A DNA stretch of 64,000 bases from Agaribacterium sp. ZY112 (GCF_041346925.1 NZ_CP166840.1:1-64000), one strand, 5' to 3'. Shown: positions 8,031 through 16,227, numbered from the stretch's first letter. Made by a program: numbers and translations. The notes: generated by a model not told the origin, from the sequence alone.

Positions 8031-8121
8031 CGCCCAATTAACAGGCAAAAAATAGTTGGTTAAAATAGCGACGCAGGAGCAAAACCAACTGTTTTTTGTC
8101 CTGTTGAATTGCTTGTTAGTT
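8031..8121 (-). repeat. Diverged attC of cassette C32
   Basis: 91-bp attC with arms AGTTGGTT and AACCAACT, an AT-rich outer stem (GGCAAAAAAT / GTTTTTTGTCC) and right core GTTAGTT. It is unlike the other families in the array. Confidence 0.8.
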
Positions 8122-8362
8122 ATGCGACAGACATGCGGTGAAACCGCCTTGCCTCTTTATGAATAACAAACAACAACAATGATAAATGCCACACTAACAA
8201 CAAACACAAAAGAAGTTAAGATTTAAAGTCACTGCAATATATAGAAGTTTGAATACTGACAAATATCAGACATTGAAAAACACTTCCTGTGCTTGGCGAC
8301 TTTAGTAACACATGCAGTAAAACCTGTAACCACTTTCCCTAATAAATCTCTTAGCAAACTAA
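8122..8362. other. Body of C32: AT-rich, no convincing gene
   Basis: 241 bases without an ORF above about 34 codons. The best - strand frame starts at a GTG after AGGGAAA and encodes 34 residues ending SDICQYSNFYILQ. I do not call it a gene. With the 8031-8121 attC it makes a 332-bp cassette that appears ORF-less. Confidence 0.5.
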
Positions 8363-8429
8363 CGCCCAAAGCAGCGGCGCGCGTTAGCGCGTCCAGCCCG
8401 AAGGGCGATGCTGCCTTTGCTTGTTAGGT
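8363..8429 (-). repeat. Short attC of cassette C31
   Basis: 67-bp attC, among the shortest in the array. The outer arms are AAAGCAGC and GCTGCCTTT with GGCGCGCGTTAGCGCG inside. The right core is GTTAGGT. Confidence 0.82.
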
Positions 8430-8431
8430 GA

Positions 8432-8740
8432 TTAATCGTCATCTTCGGTCGCGGTTACATTGAATGTAGCCAAGTAATCTGGGTTGGTGATTTTTTCATC
8501 GCTGGATTTCAGCGAGTAAACACCTTCATCTGCTTCTTGGTAATAGTCAAGGAGAGGGGGAAGTCCAAATTCACTTCCATCCGGCTGCAAGATAATGATT
8601 CCATCTTCCTCAGAAACACGCTGAACTTTACCGTGTATCTCCTCGGTGCTTAGTACTTGTTCGTCGGAGTCTAGTCTAGTGACCCCAACCAGTATGTACT
8701 TCCCGATCATTTCTTCCGCTTTCGTTTCGTCGAAGCTCAT
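8432..8740 (-). CDS. Acidic hypothetical protein (C31)
   Basis: 102 residues, strongly acidic, ending in a run of Glu/Asp (ATEDDD). The core IGKYILVGVTRLDSDEQVL and HGKVQRVSEEDGIIILQPDGSEFGLPP suggests a small beta-barrel. No membrane or signal segment. I do not recognise the family with certainty. Confidence 0.77.
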   Translation of the reverse strand: MSFDETKAEEMIGKYILVGVTRLDSDEQVLSTEEIHGKVQRVSEEDGIIILQPDGSEFGLPPLLDYYQEADEGVYSLKSSDEKITNPDYLATFNVTATEDDD

Positions 8741-8758
8741 ACTTATTTATTCACCTAA

Positions 8759-8882
8759 CGCCCGCCTTAACCGGCGGAAACGTAGTTGTTAATTTTGTGC
8801 CAGCGTAGCTGAATAGCACAAAAGAAACAACGCAGTGGACGTCCAGCCAGCTTGATGGCGAGGGTTGAAGGCTTTGTTAGCT
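8759..8882 (-). repeat. attC of cassette C30
   Basis: 124-bp attC, near copy of the C43 attC. It carries CTTGATGGCG where C43 has CTTGCTGGCG. The right core is GTTAGCT. Confidence 0.9.
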
Positions 8883-8885
8883 GCG

Positions 8886-9278
8886 TTACTCGTGTATGAA
8901 GTAGATGTCCGTTTCTATACCATCATCGACCATTGGGATTTCAATGGATAGTAATGATTCCAGCGCATAATTGAAGTCCTTTCTTTGACTAATTCTGCTA
9001 ATTTCTTTGCAGTAATACCTGTAAAGTTCATCGCGTGTAACCGTAAGCTTGTCGATATCAAGAAGCTTTGATTTGTAGATGGTACGAGTTAGGTCGTAGA
9101 CCGCCTTTGGCGGGGTATTTGATTCTGTTTCATGCCAAATAAAATCTTGTACCTCTTCTGGGTCATCAAGTTCGTAGAGTACGGTACCAGATATAGATTC
9201 GTCTGTTATTTTATCCCATCTAATATCTCTGGCTCCGAGAGATCCTAAAAAGTACTTTAGAAAGGTTTTTCGATTCAT
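8886..9278 (-). CDS. Hypothetical protein, paralogue of C43 (C30)
   Basis: 130 residues from ATG 9278, nearly identical to the 2699-3091 protein (for example KYFLGSLGARDIRWDKITDE against KHF...DRETNE). Both copies keep full length, the same C-terminus and a related attC, so this is cassette duplication followed by mild divergence. The frame to 9359 is an attC extension and not used. Function unknown. Confidence 0.78.
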   Translation of the reverse strand: MNRKTFLKYFLGSLGARDIRWDKITDESISGTVLYELDDPEEVQDFIWHETESNTPPKAVYDLTRTIYKSKLLDIDKLTVTRDELYRYYCKEISRISQRKDFNYALESLLSIEIPMVDDGIETDIYFIHE

Positions 9279-9296
9279 AAGGATGGGGGCAGCTAA

Positions 9297-9398
9297 CGCC
9301 GCGTTCAGTTGCGGCCGTAATGGAGTTTTGTTTGTGCTAATGTTTTCCAGCACAAACAAAACGTAGTGTAGGACGTCAAATGCAACGCTTTGTTAGAG
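9297..9398 (-). repeat. attC of cassette C29
   Basis: 102-bp attC with arms GTTTTGTTTGTGCT and AGCACAAACAAAAC. The right core is GTTAGAG. It is distinct in sequence from the main family. Confidence 0.88.
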
Positions 9399-9399
9399 C

Positions 9400-9693
9400 T
9401 CACTCTTGATCCCATTCTTCTTCATAGCCATTACTAACTAAATATCCATTCAATGAGTGAAATATATACTCCATCCATTGCTCGATACCTTCTTTTTCCA
9501 GTAACGGAAAGCCCGCACCTTTATCTTCAGCAGCAATATCTAGCATTTTCCAGTAAAACTGGGAAAGTTCCAAAGCCTGATTTCGATTTAAAACTATGCC
9601 TTTTTGAAGAATATTAAGTGCTGATTCATTTTTCATTTTTTCAGCGTAATGAATAAGAATTTCGCGCTCTTCTGGGTATTTATATTCGATCAT
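9400..9693 (-). CDS. Candidate antitoxin/immunity partner, second gene of C29
   Basis: 97-residue acidic protein (MIEYKYPEEREILIHYAEKMKNE...), mostly helical by composition, with an acidic tail (EEEWDQE). Its ATG overlaps the end of the upstream 154-residue gene by 4 bases, so the two are translationally coupled, and it is the last gene before the attC. Small acidic partners of this sort are typical for toxin or effector neutralisers. That role is inferred from the neighbour; I recognise no family. Confidence 0.75.
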   Translation of the reverse strand: MIEYKYPEEREILIHYAEKMKNESALNILQKGIVLNRNQALELSQFYWKMLDIAAEDKGAGFPLLEKEGIEQWMEYIFHSLNGYLVSNGYEEEWDQE

Positions 9694-10154
9694 AGTGCGT
9701 CTTGAGCCTCTTTAATTACTGACATTCTATCAGCTACCCAAGTTAATTTACTTACCAAGTCTTCAACTCTCATTCTTTCAGTAACCACAAGCAGATAGTG
9801 CTTCTTATCTTTTGGGTCTGGTGAAAATTCCAACCCATTTGGTATATCTGCTTTTTCAATTACCCAAAACACATTAATAGGAAGGCCTTTAGTCACCTTT
9901 TTCTTCATTCTATAGATGCGCTTTAAGTGCCGCCAGTGTGCCGAAAATGAAAGGCCCATTTGAGGATGCGGCAAAACCCAGCGTTCATCTTGCGAAAAAA
10001 GGTAATCTCGCTTTCTCACGCCACTAATGATAGAGGCATCGTTGCTATTTTTATAAAGCGTTGGGTGTGCTCCGGCCTCAGTAGGTCGAGCATAGAAAGG
10101 GCCAAGCTTACTAATATATTCCCTTAAATCCTCAACTGTTCTAAATTGTTCCAT
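9690..10154 (-). CDS. Tse2-like ADP-ribosyltransferase candidate toxin, first gene of C29
   Basis: 154 residues. The pattern ...HPTLYKNSNDASIISGVRKRDYLF, RWVLPHPQMGLSFS, and then DIPNGLEFSPDPKDKKHYLLVVTERM resembles the Tse2 family of small toxins (ADP-ribosyltransferase fold). In that family an Arg-rich strand, a wv-P-x-GlS motif and an IPxGL...HYxixP..M motif recur. It overlaps the 97-residue gene by 4 bases, making the only two-gene cassette here. The assignment is from remembered family pattern, not a search. A plain hypothetical protein is the alternative. Confidence 0.72.
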   Translation of the reverse strand: MEQFRTVEDLREYISKLGPFYARPTEAGAHPTLYKNSNDASIISGVRKRDYLFSQDERWVLPHPQMGLSFSAHWRHLKRIYRMKKKVTKGLPINVFWVIEKADIPNGLEFSPDPKDKKHYLLVVTERMRVEDLVSKLTWVADRMSVIKEAQDAL

Positions 10155-10191
10155 ATATACATTCCGTGTGAATTACTCGATTTAGCTCTAA

Positions 10192-10305
10192 CGCCTTGCT
10201 CACCTGCACATGCTGCGGAGAGCGTTTTTGTGTGAAAATGGAGCGCCAGCGACACACACAAAAACGAGCGTAGCAGCATGTGTCAGGTGGAGCAACTTGT
10301 TAGAC
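10192..10305 (-). repeat. attC of cassette C28
   Basis: 114-bp attC with arms CACATGCTGC / GCAGCATGTG and GCGTTTTTGTGTG / CACACAAAAACG. The right core is GTTAGAC. Confidence 0.88.
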
Positions 10306-10311
10306 GACACC

Positions 10312-11037
10312 TTACCCAAAATGCAATTCTCTGTGACAATTTGGGCACAATGCGATGGCGTTTTCGATTGTATCTTCACCGCCACGGGATAGCTGTATTT
10401 TATGATGAACCTCAAGGTACGGCGTGCCATCTTTTGCACGTAAAAATGGAGCAGGTTTATGACAGCGCTCGCACGATCCCGCAGCGCGACACAAAGCTTC
10501 TGCAACTACGTCAGGGTTTCTTCGGTAAACCGTAGTTTGAACAGTAATGCTTGTAGGAATTTTATTCGCGGAGCTCAATCTCACACTACGTTTTTTTGAG
10601 TCGTCACTTAAAGATCTTTTCACCTGCTCTGAGAAATTATTTAGATGTTCTTCAATCGATTCCCCTACTATACCTTTGGCCCAGTAACCCTCAACCAAGT
10701 CTCTAATAGATTTTTGCGTAGATTTACCGATACCCTCGTAATAATCCAAATGCTTTTGAACTGAGCTTAGCGCTAAAGTTAGATACTTTTCACCATAGTC
10801 TTTGTAAATGGACGACAAAAAATACTCTGTTGCATTGAAGTTCAAGGTTCGTTGATATTCCATGCCTTTCATCATCTGTAAAAAATTCCGGACGTAGTCA
10901 GTCGCAGAACTCTTATTCATTGCTCCATTCGACACCAAGTCATTGATAGCATCAGATAAAGCTAAGCGCTCCTCAAAAACCAATTTCCCTTTTAAATATG
11001 CCTCTGATATTTGTGTTCCTGTTATCTTATTTGGCAC
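10312..11037 (-). CDS. HNH endonuclease (C28)
   Basis: 241 residues from GTG 11037, which has GGGAGAG upstream. A helical N-terminal region (about 1-170) precedes a C-terminal HNH zinc nuclease: CERCH near 189-193, EVHHKIQLSRGG, ENAIALCPNCHREL at the end. The two CxxC pairs and the central HH are the metal and catalytic residues of the family. HNH proteins of this layout occur as restriction-type defence nucleases. No methylase or partner lies beside it, so a standalone modification-dependent role or a remnant is possible. Confidence 0.88.
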   Translation of the reverse strand: MPNKITGTQISEAYLKGKLVFEERLALSDAINDLVSNGAMNKSSATDYVRNFLQMMKGMEYQRTLNFNATEYFLSSIYKDYGEKYLTLALSSVQKHLDYYEGIGKSTQKSIRDLVEGYWAKGIVGESIEEHLNNFSEQVKRSLSDDSKKRSVRLSSANKIPTSITVQTTVYRRNPDVVAEALCRAAGSCERCHKPAPFLRAKDGTPYLEVHHKIQLSRGGEDTIENAIALCPNCHRELHFG

Positions 11038-11056
11038 AGTCTCTCCCTTCGTCTAA

Positions 11057-11433
11057 CACCGCAATAGCTGGTGGAGCTTTGCGTGGTAATGTGAGCTGAA
11101 AGCGAACCACGCAATGCGGAGTCCAGCTGATTGCCTTGTTGGGGGCTAGCGGCAGGAAAGTCCAGCTACTAGCACCTTGGCGAAGCGTAAGCGCAGCCCA
11201 CGGTTAATTTAATAGTGAAAGATTACCGAAGCCTAAGAATAAATGCACTCACTTAGTGGCACACCACCGCTATAACGCAAATGCGGGCATAACGCGATAG
11301 TGAAGATGGCACCAGAACAGTACTGCCGAGATAGCAATTTAGTACTTAGTTACATGCCGTGTAACTACGAAAGTAGAAGGCATTAAAAGAACGCACATCA
11401 CTGACTAAAAAAGAGTTATCGACCGCCCCACAA
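11057..11433 (-). mobile_element. ORF-less cassette type A, copy C27
   Basis: 377-bp copy with attC at 11057-11144. It carries the CTATAACGC variant in the CCGC...GCGG loop. Confidence 0.88.
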
Positions 11434-11553
11434 CGCCCCGCTAAGGGGCCGGAACTGTGATGGTTGGTTTTGTGCTATTAAAGCACAAAAACGGCCAGCG
11501 CAGTGGAGGTCCCAAGCAGCTTTAGCTGCTTAACCTTGAGCGGCTTGTTATGT
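11434..11553 (-). repeat. attC of cassette C26
   Basis: 120-bp attC with GTGCTATTAAAGCAC palindrome and AAGCAGCTTTAGCTGCTT arm. The right core is GTTATGT. Confidence 0.9.
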
Positions 11554-11931
11554 GCTTGGCCTAATCGGAAATCCTTTTGGTTGAGGAGAACGAGTTACCA
11601 GCGGATCCTCGGTTGTTGCCCAAATGGAACCGTCAGACTTAAGTTGGACATAGAAAACACGGTGAGAAAACGGCCCCCAGCCATGCCACGCTACATCCGT
11701 TAAAGGAACATCATTGATATCGTAACTCCAGGAGTAATCTAGGGTGCGTATCGTAAAGCTGGCAGACTCTACGGCCTTAATGCGTGAGATTTTATATCGG
11801 AAGAGTTTGTAGCTTTCTCCCTTTATAGTTAAGGAGATCGAATTTTTAGTGTTGTTAAACAAGTAAAAATCAATCGGAATACTGCAAGAAGTTAAAGCTA
11901 GTGAAACCAGAATCGTAGCAATGAGCTTCAT
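11548..11931 (-). CDS. Putative lipoprotein (C26)
   Basis: 127 residues from ATG 11931. The signal sequence MKLIATILVSLALTSC carries a lipobox (LTSC), so the Cys would be lipidated and the protein membrane-attached. The mature part is beta-rich (KNSISLTIKGESYKLFRY, FYVQLKSDGSIW). The longer frame to 11955 would place Arg, Arg and Tyr ahead and is less likely. Function unknown. Confidence 0.78.
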   Translation of the reverse strand: MKLIATILVSLALTSCSIPIDFYLFNNTKNSISLTIKGESYKLFRYKISRIKAVESASFTIRTLDYSWSYDINDVPLTDVAWHGWGPFSHRVFYVQLKSDGSIWATTEDPLVTRSPQPKGFPIRPST

Positions 11932-11947
11932 AGGTGCGTACACATAA

Positions 11948-12045
11948 CGCCGCAATAAGCGGCCGGAACGGAGTTGGTTAATTTGTGCTATTAAAGCACA
12001 AATTGAGCGACGCAGTGGAGGTCGCGCTTGATTGCTTTGTTATAC
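11948..12045 (-). repeat. attC of cassette C25
   Basis: 98-bp attC with arms TTAATTTGTGCT and AGCACAAATT. The right core is GTTATAC. Confidence 0.9.
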
Positions 12046-12048
12046 ACA

Positions 12049-12372
12049 CTAGCTAGAACCGCCAGCACCGTCCGAGCCGTCACGAAATGTACCGTAGTGC
12101 TTTTTACCTTTTACCCACTTAGTCTTATCGGTAATCAAGAAGAATAGGTAAGTAAAAATTACAAGTCCGATGCCGATAGGTAGTGCATATGGGAATGGGC
12201 TCCCAAATGAATAGCCGCACCATGCGAGTATAAGAGCGCCAATGCTACCAGGTGCTAACCAAATTAAATAATAGAGGCGTGAAAGATAAAACCCACCTTC
12301 ATTATCGGAGTTTTTGCGTCTAGCGAGGAAGTCTTTAGAGTGCCCTTTCCTTTTCGTTCTTCGTTTGCTCAG
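12049..12372 (-). CDS. Two-helix membrane protein with no standard start codon (C25)
   Basis: An open frame of 107 codons ends at TAG 12049-12051, three bases from the attC core, as expected for a cassette gene. It encodes a basic N-terminus (SKRRTKRKGHSKDFLARRK), two hydrophobic segments (about 36-52 and 62-80), and a Gly/Ser tail (DGSDGAGGSS). It has no ATG, GTG or TTG in the upstream part. The best start is a CTG at 12370-12372 with GGAG 7 bases upstream. An ATG at 12377-12379 lies in another frame (MSSEQTKNEKERAL, then stop), so a frameshift is the alternative. Confidence 0.55.
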   Translation of the reverse strand: MSKRRTKRKGHSKDFLARRKNSDNEGGFYLSRLYYLIWLAPGSIGALILAWCGYSFGSPFPYALPIGIGLVIFTYLFFLITDKTKWVKGKKHYGTFRDGSDGAGGSS

Positions 12373-12395
12373 ATGACATCTCCAAGGGTGTATAA

Positions 12396-12482
12396 CGCCG
12401 CAATAACCGAGCGGAGTATTGCGTGGTAAAGTGAGTGAAGCGAACCACGCAATGCGGAGTCCGGTTGATTGCTTTGTTACGT
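12396..12482 (-). repeat. attC of cassette C24
   Basis: 87-bp attC of the TTGCGTGGT / ACCACGCAA type. The right core is GTTACGT. Confidence 0.9.
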
Positions 12483-12486
12483 ACGC

Positions 12487-13140
12487 TCATCGCCCGTCTT
12501 TTTTTTCAGCAGCCTCACGAGCACCTTCTGGTAATAATTCGTACATCGTATCCCATTGATTTGGCTGAGTTATACCGGATTGCACAATTAGATTTAGAAG
12601 GTCAAATAGTCCGTTACAGATATTATCAATATCTTGCTCATCCATTTTTCCGGGATGTACTGCGTTATTACCCACAATCCTTAATGTATCTGCTGCACGA
12701 ATTAGCCGCTCACCAAATTCAGGCCTCTTGGCAAGAGAGCGTATATCGGTATCAATATGCTCTCCAGGTTCTCCAAGATGCTTGCAGAGTTTTTGCAGGG
12801 CTAATCTAAGCAAAGCAGCTGAAGCTCTTGGCGAGTAAAGAGCAATGCTTCTTGCCTCATCATAATCTTTTCTTACATCCTCGGGCATATCTGCCAAAGC
12901 TTCTGGTGCTGATGGCTGAAGTGGCTCAACCAGTCTCAACTTGTAATTTGTATTATCCACCCTGTCGAATTGCATCCATATAGAGCCTCTATTACAAGCC
13001 CTGCATAAAAGCATATGCGCTCCAGTAGACATATGAACTTGTATGCTCATGTAGTGAATATCACAAAGGGATCGCACTCGGCATATCGGACAATCAAAAG
13101 TTATCGAGCTTCCATTAGTTAAAACATGCTCTTCTCTCAA
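12487..13140 (-). CDS. DUF4145 zinc-ribbon protein (C24)
   Basis: 217 residues from TTG 13140, which has AGGAG 7 bases upstream and keeps the N-terminal zinc ribbon. The ribbon is CPIC (about 17-20) and CRAC (about 46-49), a CxxC-CxxC arrangement. A C-terminal helical domain with YSPRASAALLRLALQKLCKHLGEPG (about 102-126) matches DUF4145, seen alone or fused in defence and restriction-modification loci. The precise role is unknown. No restriction subunit is adjacent except the HNH cassette four cassettes away. Confidence 0.85.
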   Translation of the reverse strand: MREEHVLTNGSSITFDCPICRVRSLCDIHYMSIQVHMSTGAHMLLCRACNRGSIWMQFDRVDNTNYKLRLVEPLQPSAPEALADMPEDVRKDYDEARSIALYSPRASAALLRLALQKLCKHLGEPGEHIDTDIRSLAKRPEFGERLIRAADTLRIVGNNAVHPGKMDEQDIDNICNGLFDLLNLIVQSGITQPNQWDTMYELLPEGAREAAEKKDGR

Positions 13141-13161
13141 TTTAATACTCCTAGTACGTAA

Positions 13162-13285
13162 CGCCTGCCTTAACCGGCGGGAACGTAGTTGTTAATTTTG
13201 TGCCAGCGTAGCTGAATAGCACAAAAGAAACAACGCAGTGGACGTCCAGCCAGCTTGCTGGCGCGGGTTGAAGGCATTGTTATGC
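13162..13285 (-). repeat. attC of cassette C23
   Basis: 124-bp attC of the GTGCCAGCGTAGCTGAATAGCAC family. The right core is GTTATGC. Confidence 0.9.
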
Positions 13286-13606
13286 ATTGACGTGATTTAC
13301 CTGAATACTTTGACAGTTGAAAATGCCACTGAGACCAAAACACGAGTCAATTTGAACCTTGTACTTACTACCCGGGGTGATAGAAAGCTCATCAACTACT
13401 GAATTAGGCTCGTAAGTAGAAAGCTCCTGATTTGTAATACCGATGAATGTGATCGTTATCACTGCCCGAATGTCTTGATCTGAATCTATGTAGTCGATTT
13501 GTAAGTTGAGATTATCGCCAGTATTTTGATAGTCGGTAATTCTTCCGTCACAAAACTTGGGCCAGTACCCAAACAGTTCTTTTATCTCTTTTTTAAATTG
13601 GCACAT
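13280..13606 (-). CDS. Imm50-like immunity protein (C23)
   Basis: 108 residues. The opening FKKEIKELFGYWPKFCDGRI resembles the Imm50 signature (FG-x-WPsFHDaEi), followed by beta strands (LNLQIDYIDSD, AVITITFIGITN) as in that fold. The usual HD is CD here. Imm50 proteins are thought to neutralise polymorphic toxins. No toxin is adjacent, which would make it an orphan immunity gene. Family call by eye. Confidence 0.75.
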   Translation of the reverse strand: MCQFKKEIKELFGYWPKFCDGRITDYQNTGDNLNLQIDYIDSDQDIRAVITITFIGITNQELSTYEPNSVVDELSITPGSKYKVQIDSCFGLSGIFNCQSIQVNHVNA

Positions 13607-13622
13607 GGTCAGTGATGCATAA

Positions 13623-13733
13623 CGCCCGCTTCAGCTGCGCCGAAGCCGTAGTGTTTTTGTGTTAATGTTTGAGCGCAGCGAGTGACACAAAAGCGCGTAG
13701 GTTTTGGCGTCATGCTGGAAGCGCTTGTTAAAT
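13623..13733 (-). repeat. attC of cassette C22
   Basis: 111-bp attC with arms GTTTTTGTGTT / GACACAAAA and CGCTTCAGC outer stem. The right core is GTTAAAT. It is not part of the main family. Confidence 0.85.
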
Positions 13734-13737
13734 GCAC

Positions 13738-13974
13738 TTACTCCCAACCTAGCTCAGAATATGTTTTTTTATCTTCTTCGGGGTAGTCGCTTTTATAAAC
13801 ACCCCATCCCATATACTCATAATACTTCATCATGGCCTCATAGTACGATGAAGCTTCACAGGTCCATATTAGTTTCGCAGCTGGTTCAAGTAGGTGTCGC
13901 GCTCCATCTCCGTGAGGACCAGCCAGACAAAAGGTCTGCTCATCTTCACTTTCTTTCCATAATTCGTGCTTCAT
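13738..13974 (-). CDS. Small hypothetical protein (C22)
   Basis: 78 residues, soluble and acidic, with CLAGPHGDGARHLLEPAAKLIWTCEA-like and aromatic YYEAMMKYYEYMGWG stretches. Similar small proteins occur in cassette arrays of other bacteria as far as I recall, without known function. The start ATG is 17 bases from the cassette junction. Confidence 0.78.
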   Translation of the reverse strand: MKHELWKESEDEQTFCLAGPHGDGARHLLEPAAKLIWTCEASSYYEAMMKYYEYMGWGVYKSDYPEEDKKTYSELGWE

Positions 13975-13991
13975 AATTTACGAGCATTTAA

Positions 13992-14369
13992 CACCGCAAT
14001 AGCTGGTGGAGCTTTGCGTGGTAAAGTGAGCTGCAAGCGAACCACGCAATGCGGAGTCCAGCTGATTGCCTTGTTGGGGGCTAGCGGCAGGAAAAACCAG
14101 CTACTAGCACCTTGGCGAAGCGAAAGCGCAGCCCACGGTTAATTTAATAGTGAAAGATTACCGAAGCCTAAGAATAAATGCACTCACTTAGTGGCATACC
14201 ACCGCCATAACGCAAATGCGGGCATCACGCGATAGTGAAGATGGCATCAGAATAACACTGCCGAGATAGCAATTTAATGCTTAGTTAAATACCGTGTAAC
14301 TACGAAAATAGAAGGCATTAAAAGAACGCACATTACTGACTAAAAAAAGAATTATCGACCGCCCCACAA
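13992..14369 (-). mobile_element. ORF-less cassette type A, copy C21
   Basis: 378-bp copy with attC at 13992-14079. It has CTGCAAGCG in the attC where others have CTGAAAGCG. Confidence 0.88.
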
Positions 14370-14491
14370 CGCCCCACATAAGGGGCCGGAACGTAGTTGT
14401 TTTTTTGGTGTAGCGTAGCGTGAAACACCAAAACAAACAACGCAGTGGAGGTCCAGCCGCAAAGCGGCGAGCCTTGATGTGATTGTTAGGT
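14370..14491 (-). repeat. attC of cassette C20
   Basis: 122-bp attC with arms GTTTTTTTGGTGT / ACACCAAAAC and a GCCGCAAAGCGGC arm. The right core is GTTAGGT. Confidence 0.9.
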
Positions 14492-14845
14492 GTTTGCGAC
14501 ATATATTCTCGGATTTGGAGAATAATAAACTCTAAACTCGGTATCTATTTCTTTAGCATTACAATAAATACGAATCACCTTCTCCTCACTCCATGCTTGA
14601 AATGAAATCTCCGTCACATACTCATGATAAATATTAAATACCACAATGCCTTTGGAAATCAGTTTGGCGCTAAAAGATACGCTACCAAAAGGTGAATGAG
14701 TAACAATAAGCTGACTTCCATCATCGTAAATATAGATATAGGAAAACAACCCTTCATCAGGATCGTTTTCTTCAGATAAGCCAAAACCTTTCTCGAAAAA
14801 ATCAAGCTCTTCTGGATATTTATAATCTACTGCTATTTCTGCCAT
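14486..14845 (-). CDS. Hypothetical beta-rich protein (C20)
   Basis: 119 residues. It begins MAEIAVDYKYPEELDFFEKGF and continues with alternating strands (YIYIYDDGSQLIVTHS, GIVVFNIYHEYV), without signal or membrane segments. The ATG has AAGAG upstream and the TAA stop overlaps the attC core. The YKYPEE start echoes the MIEYKYPEERE start of the 97-residue C29 protein, but the rest is unrelated. No family recognised. Confidence 0.76.
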   Translation of the reverse strand: MAEIAVDYKYPEELDFFEKGFGLSEENDPDEGLFSYIYIYDDGSQLIVTHSPFGSVSFSAKLISKGIVVFNIYHEYVTEISFQAWSEEKVIRIYCNAKEIDTEFRVYYSPNPRIYVANT

Positions 14846-14864
14846 GCTCTTGTATTACACCTAA

Positions 14865-14979
14865 CGCCGGCATAAGGGGCCGGAATGGAGTTGATTAATA
14901 TGTGCTATTAAAGCACATATTAAGCGACGCAGTGGAGGTCCAGCCAGCTTGCTGGCGAACTTTGATGCCTTTGTTATGA
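14865..14979 (-). repeat. attC of cassette C19
   Basis: 115-bp attC with TTAATATGTGCTATTAAAGC palindrome start and GCCAGCTTGCTGGC arm. The right core is GTTATGA. Confidence 0.9.
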
Positions 14980-14988
14980 GTGGCGACG

Positions 14989-15273
14989 TTATGATGTAAG
15001 TAGAAAAATAGTGTTAAGCACTAGATAGAGGATTGCAACTGACAGGCTAAATACCCTTAGACCAATTTGGTTGGGGGCTACGGAAAACCCACCCATGTGA
15101 ATCGTGCGACCAAATACAAGCCCATAAATTACTAAAAGCGAAGCGATGACGAAGACTGCAGAGAGAGTCATGAAGTACGGTGTAAGATTTCGAGTGGTTA
15201 GAAGCGCAAGCTCACTACATACGACGATGATCAGTATTAGGTACCAATATACGTGATTCTTACTGATATTCAT
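14989..15273 (-). CDS. Three-helix membrane protein (C19)
   Basis: 94 residues with hydrophobic segments at about 9-26, 33-53 and 70-92, so a small inner-membrane protein. The polar link between helices 2 and 3 is FGRTIHMGGFSVAPNQ. No family recognised. The gap between its start and the cassette junction is 42 bases. Confidence 0.75.
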   Translation of the reverse strand: MNISKNHVYWYLILIIVVCSELALLTTRNLTPYFMTLSAVFVIASLLVIYGLVFGRTIHMGGFSVAPNQIGLRVFSLSVAILYLVLNTIFLLTS

Positions 15274-15315
15274 TTTCTGATTTTCTAATTTCGGAGCGGG
15301 TTCTGATGCTCATAA

Positions 15316-15412
15316 CGCCGCCATAACCGGGCGGAACGGAGTTGGTTAATATGTGCTATTAAAGCACATATTAAGCGACGCAGTGGAGCTCCGGTTGATG
15401 GCCTTGTTAGGC
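15316..15412 (-). repeat. attC of cassette C18
   Basis: 97-bp attC with GTGCTATTAAAGCAC palindrome. The right core is GTTAGGC. Confidence 0.9.
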
Positions 15413-15419
15413 ATGTGAG

Positions 15420-15836
15420 CTACGACTTACCCTTTAGTATCAATGTGATGGAGTCAGAACCGTTGGTCTGTTTAAGAGTATTGGTAAATCTATCTAGGTT
15501 AGCTAAATCGAAGTGCAAGGTAAAAGAAACTGAATTAACATACTGAAATCTACTTTGATCGTTACGCACGCCTATTTTTACGCAGCAATGCCCAGAGCTA
15601 TCTAGGCAGTAGAACCGTAGCGTAAGACTCGATTCTTCGGGGGTAGAGGGTGATGAGAAATACTCTACACAAGAATCTACAGAACTTGGAAAATTCGTTA
15701 GAGATGTGCCAAGTGTACGTAAGCCCTCAATATTAATATAGTCTTCCGATGAGCCTGAGAATTGTCCATTAGATGCATTCACATACATCTTGGTAGGTTC
15801 ACCAATAAAGCATTCGATTTTTAGATATGATGTCAT
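15420..15836 (-). CDS. Hypothetical soluble protein (C18)
   Basis: 138 residues, rich in Ser and Thr, with several Cys (near 9, 56, 77 and 84-85) and beta-type segments (SLTLRFYCLDSSGHCCVKIGV, SVSFTLHFDL). No signal peptide is seen, so the Cys may be free or metal-binding. It ends in TAG 8 bases from the attC core. No family recognised. Confidence 0.75.
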   Translation of the reverse strand: MTSYLKIECFIGEPTKMYVNASNGQFSGSSEDYINIEGLRTLGTSLTNFPSSVDSCVEYFSSPSTPEESSLTLRFYCLDSSGHCCVKIGVRNDQSRFQYVNSVSFTLHFDLANLDRFTNTLKQTNGSDSITLILKGKS

Positions 15837-15849
15837 TGGGAGTGCCTAA

Positions 15850-16227
15850 CACCGCAATAGCTGGTGGAGCTTTGCGTGGTAAAGTGAGCTGAAAGCGAAC
15901 CACGCAATGCGGAGTCCAGCTGACTGCCTTGTTGGGGGCTAGCGGCAGGAAAAACCAGCTACTAGCACCTTGGCGAAGCGTAAGCGCAGCCCACGGTTAA
16001 TTTAATAGTGAAAGATTACCGAAGCCGAAGAATAAATGCACTACCTTAGTGGCATACCACCGCTACTGAGCCAATGCGGGCATAACGCGATAGTTAAAGC
16101 GGCACCAGAAATACACTACCGAGATAGAAATTTAATACTTAGTTAAATGCCGTGTAACTACGAAAGTAGAAGGCATTAAAAGAACGCACATTACTGACTG
16201 AAAAAAGAATTATCGACCGCCCCACAA
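15850..16227 (-). mobile_element. ORF-less cassette type A, copy C17
   Basis: 378-bp copy with attC at 15850-15937. It has GCTGACTGCC at the outer stem where other copies have GCTGATTGCC. Confidence 0.88.

Noticed and set aside
12435..12809. + strand ORF of 124 residues opposite the DUF4145 gene
   Set aside because: It lies within the attC and the coding strand of a clear zinc-ribbon DUF4145 protein and has no recognisable domain.
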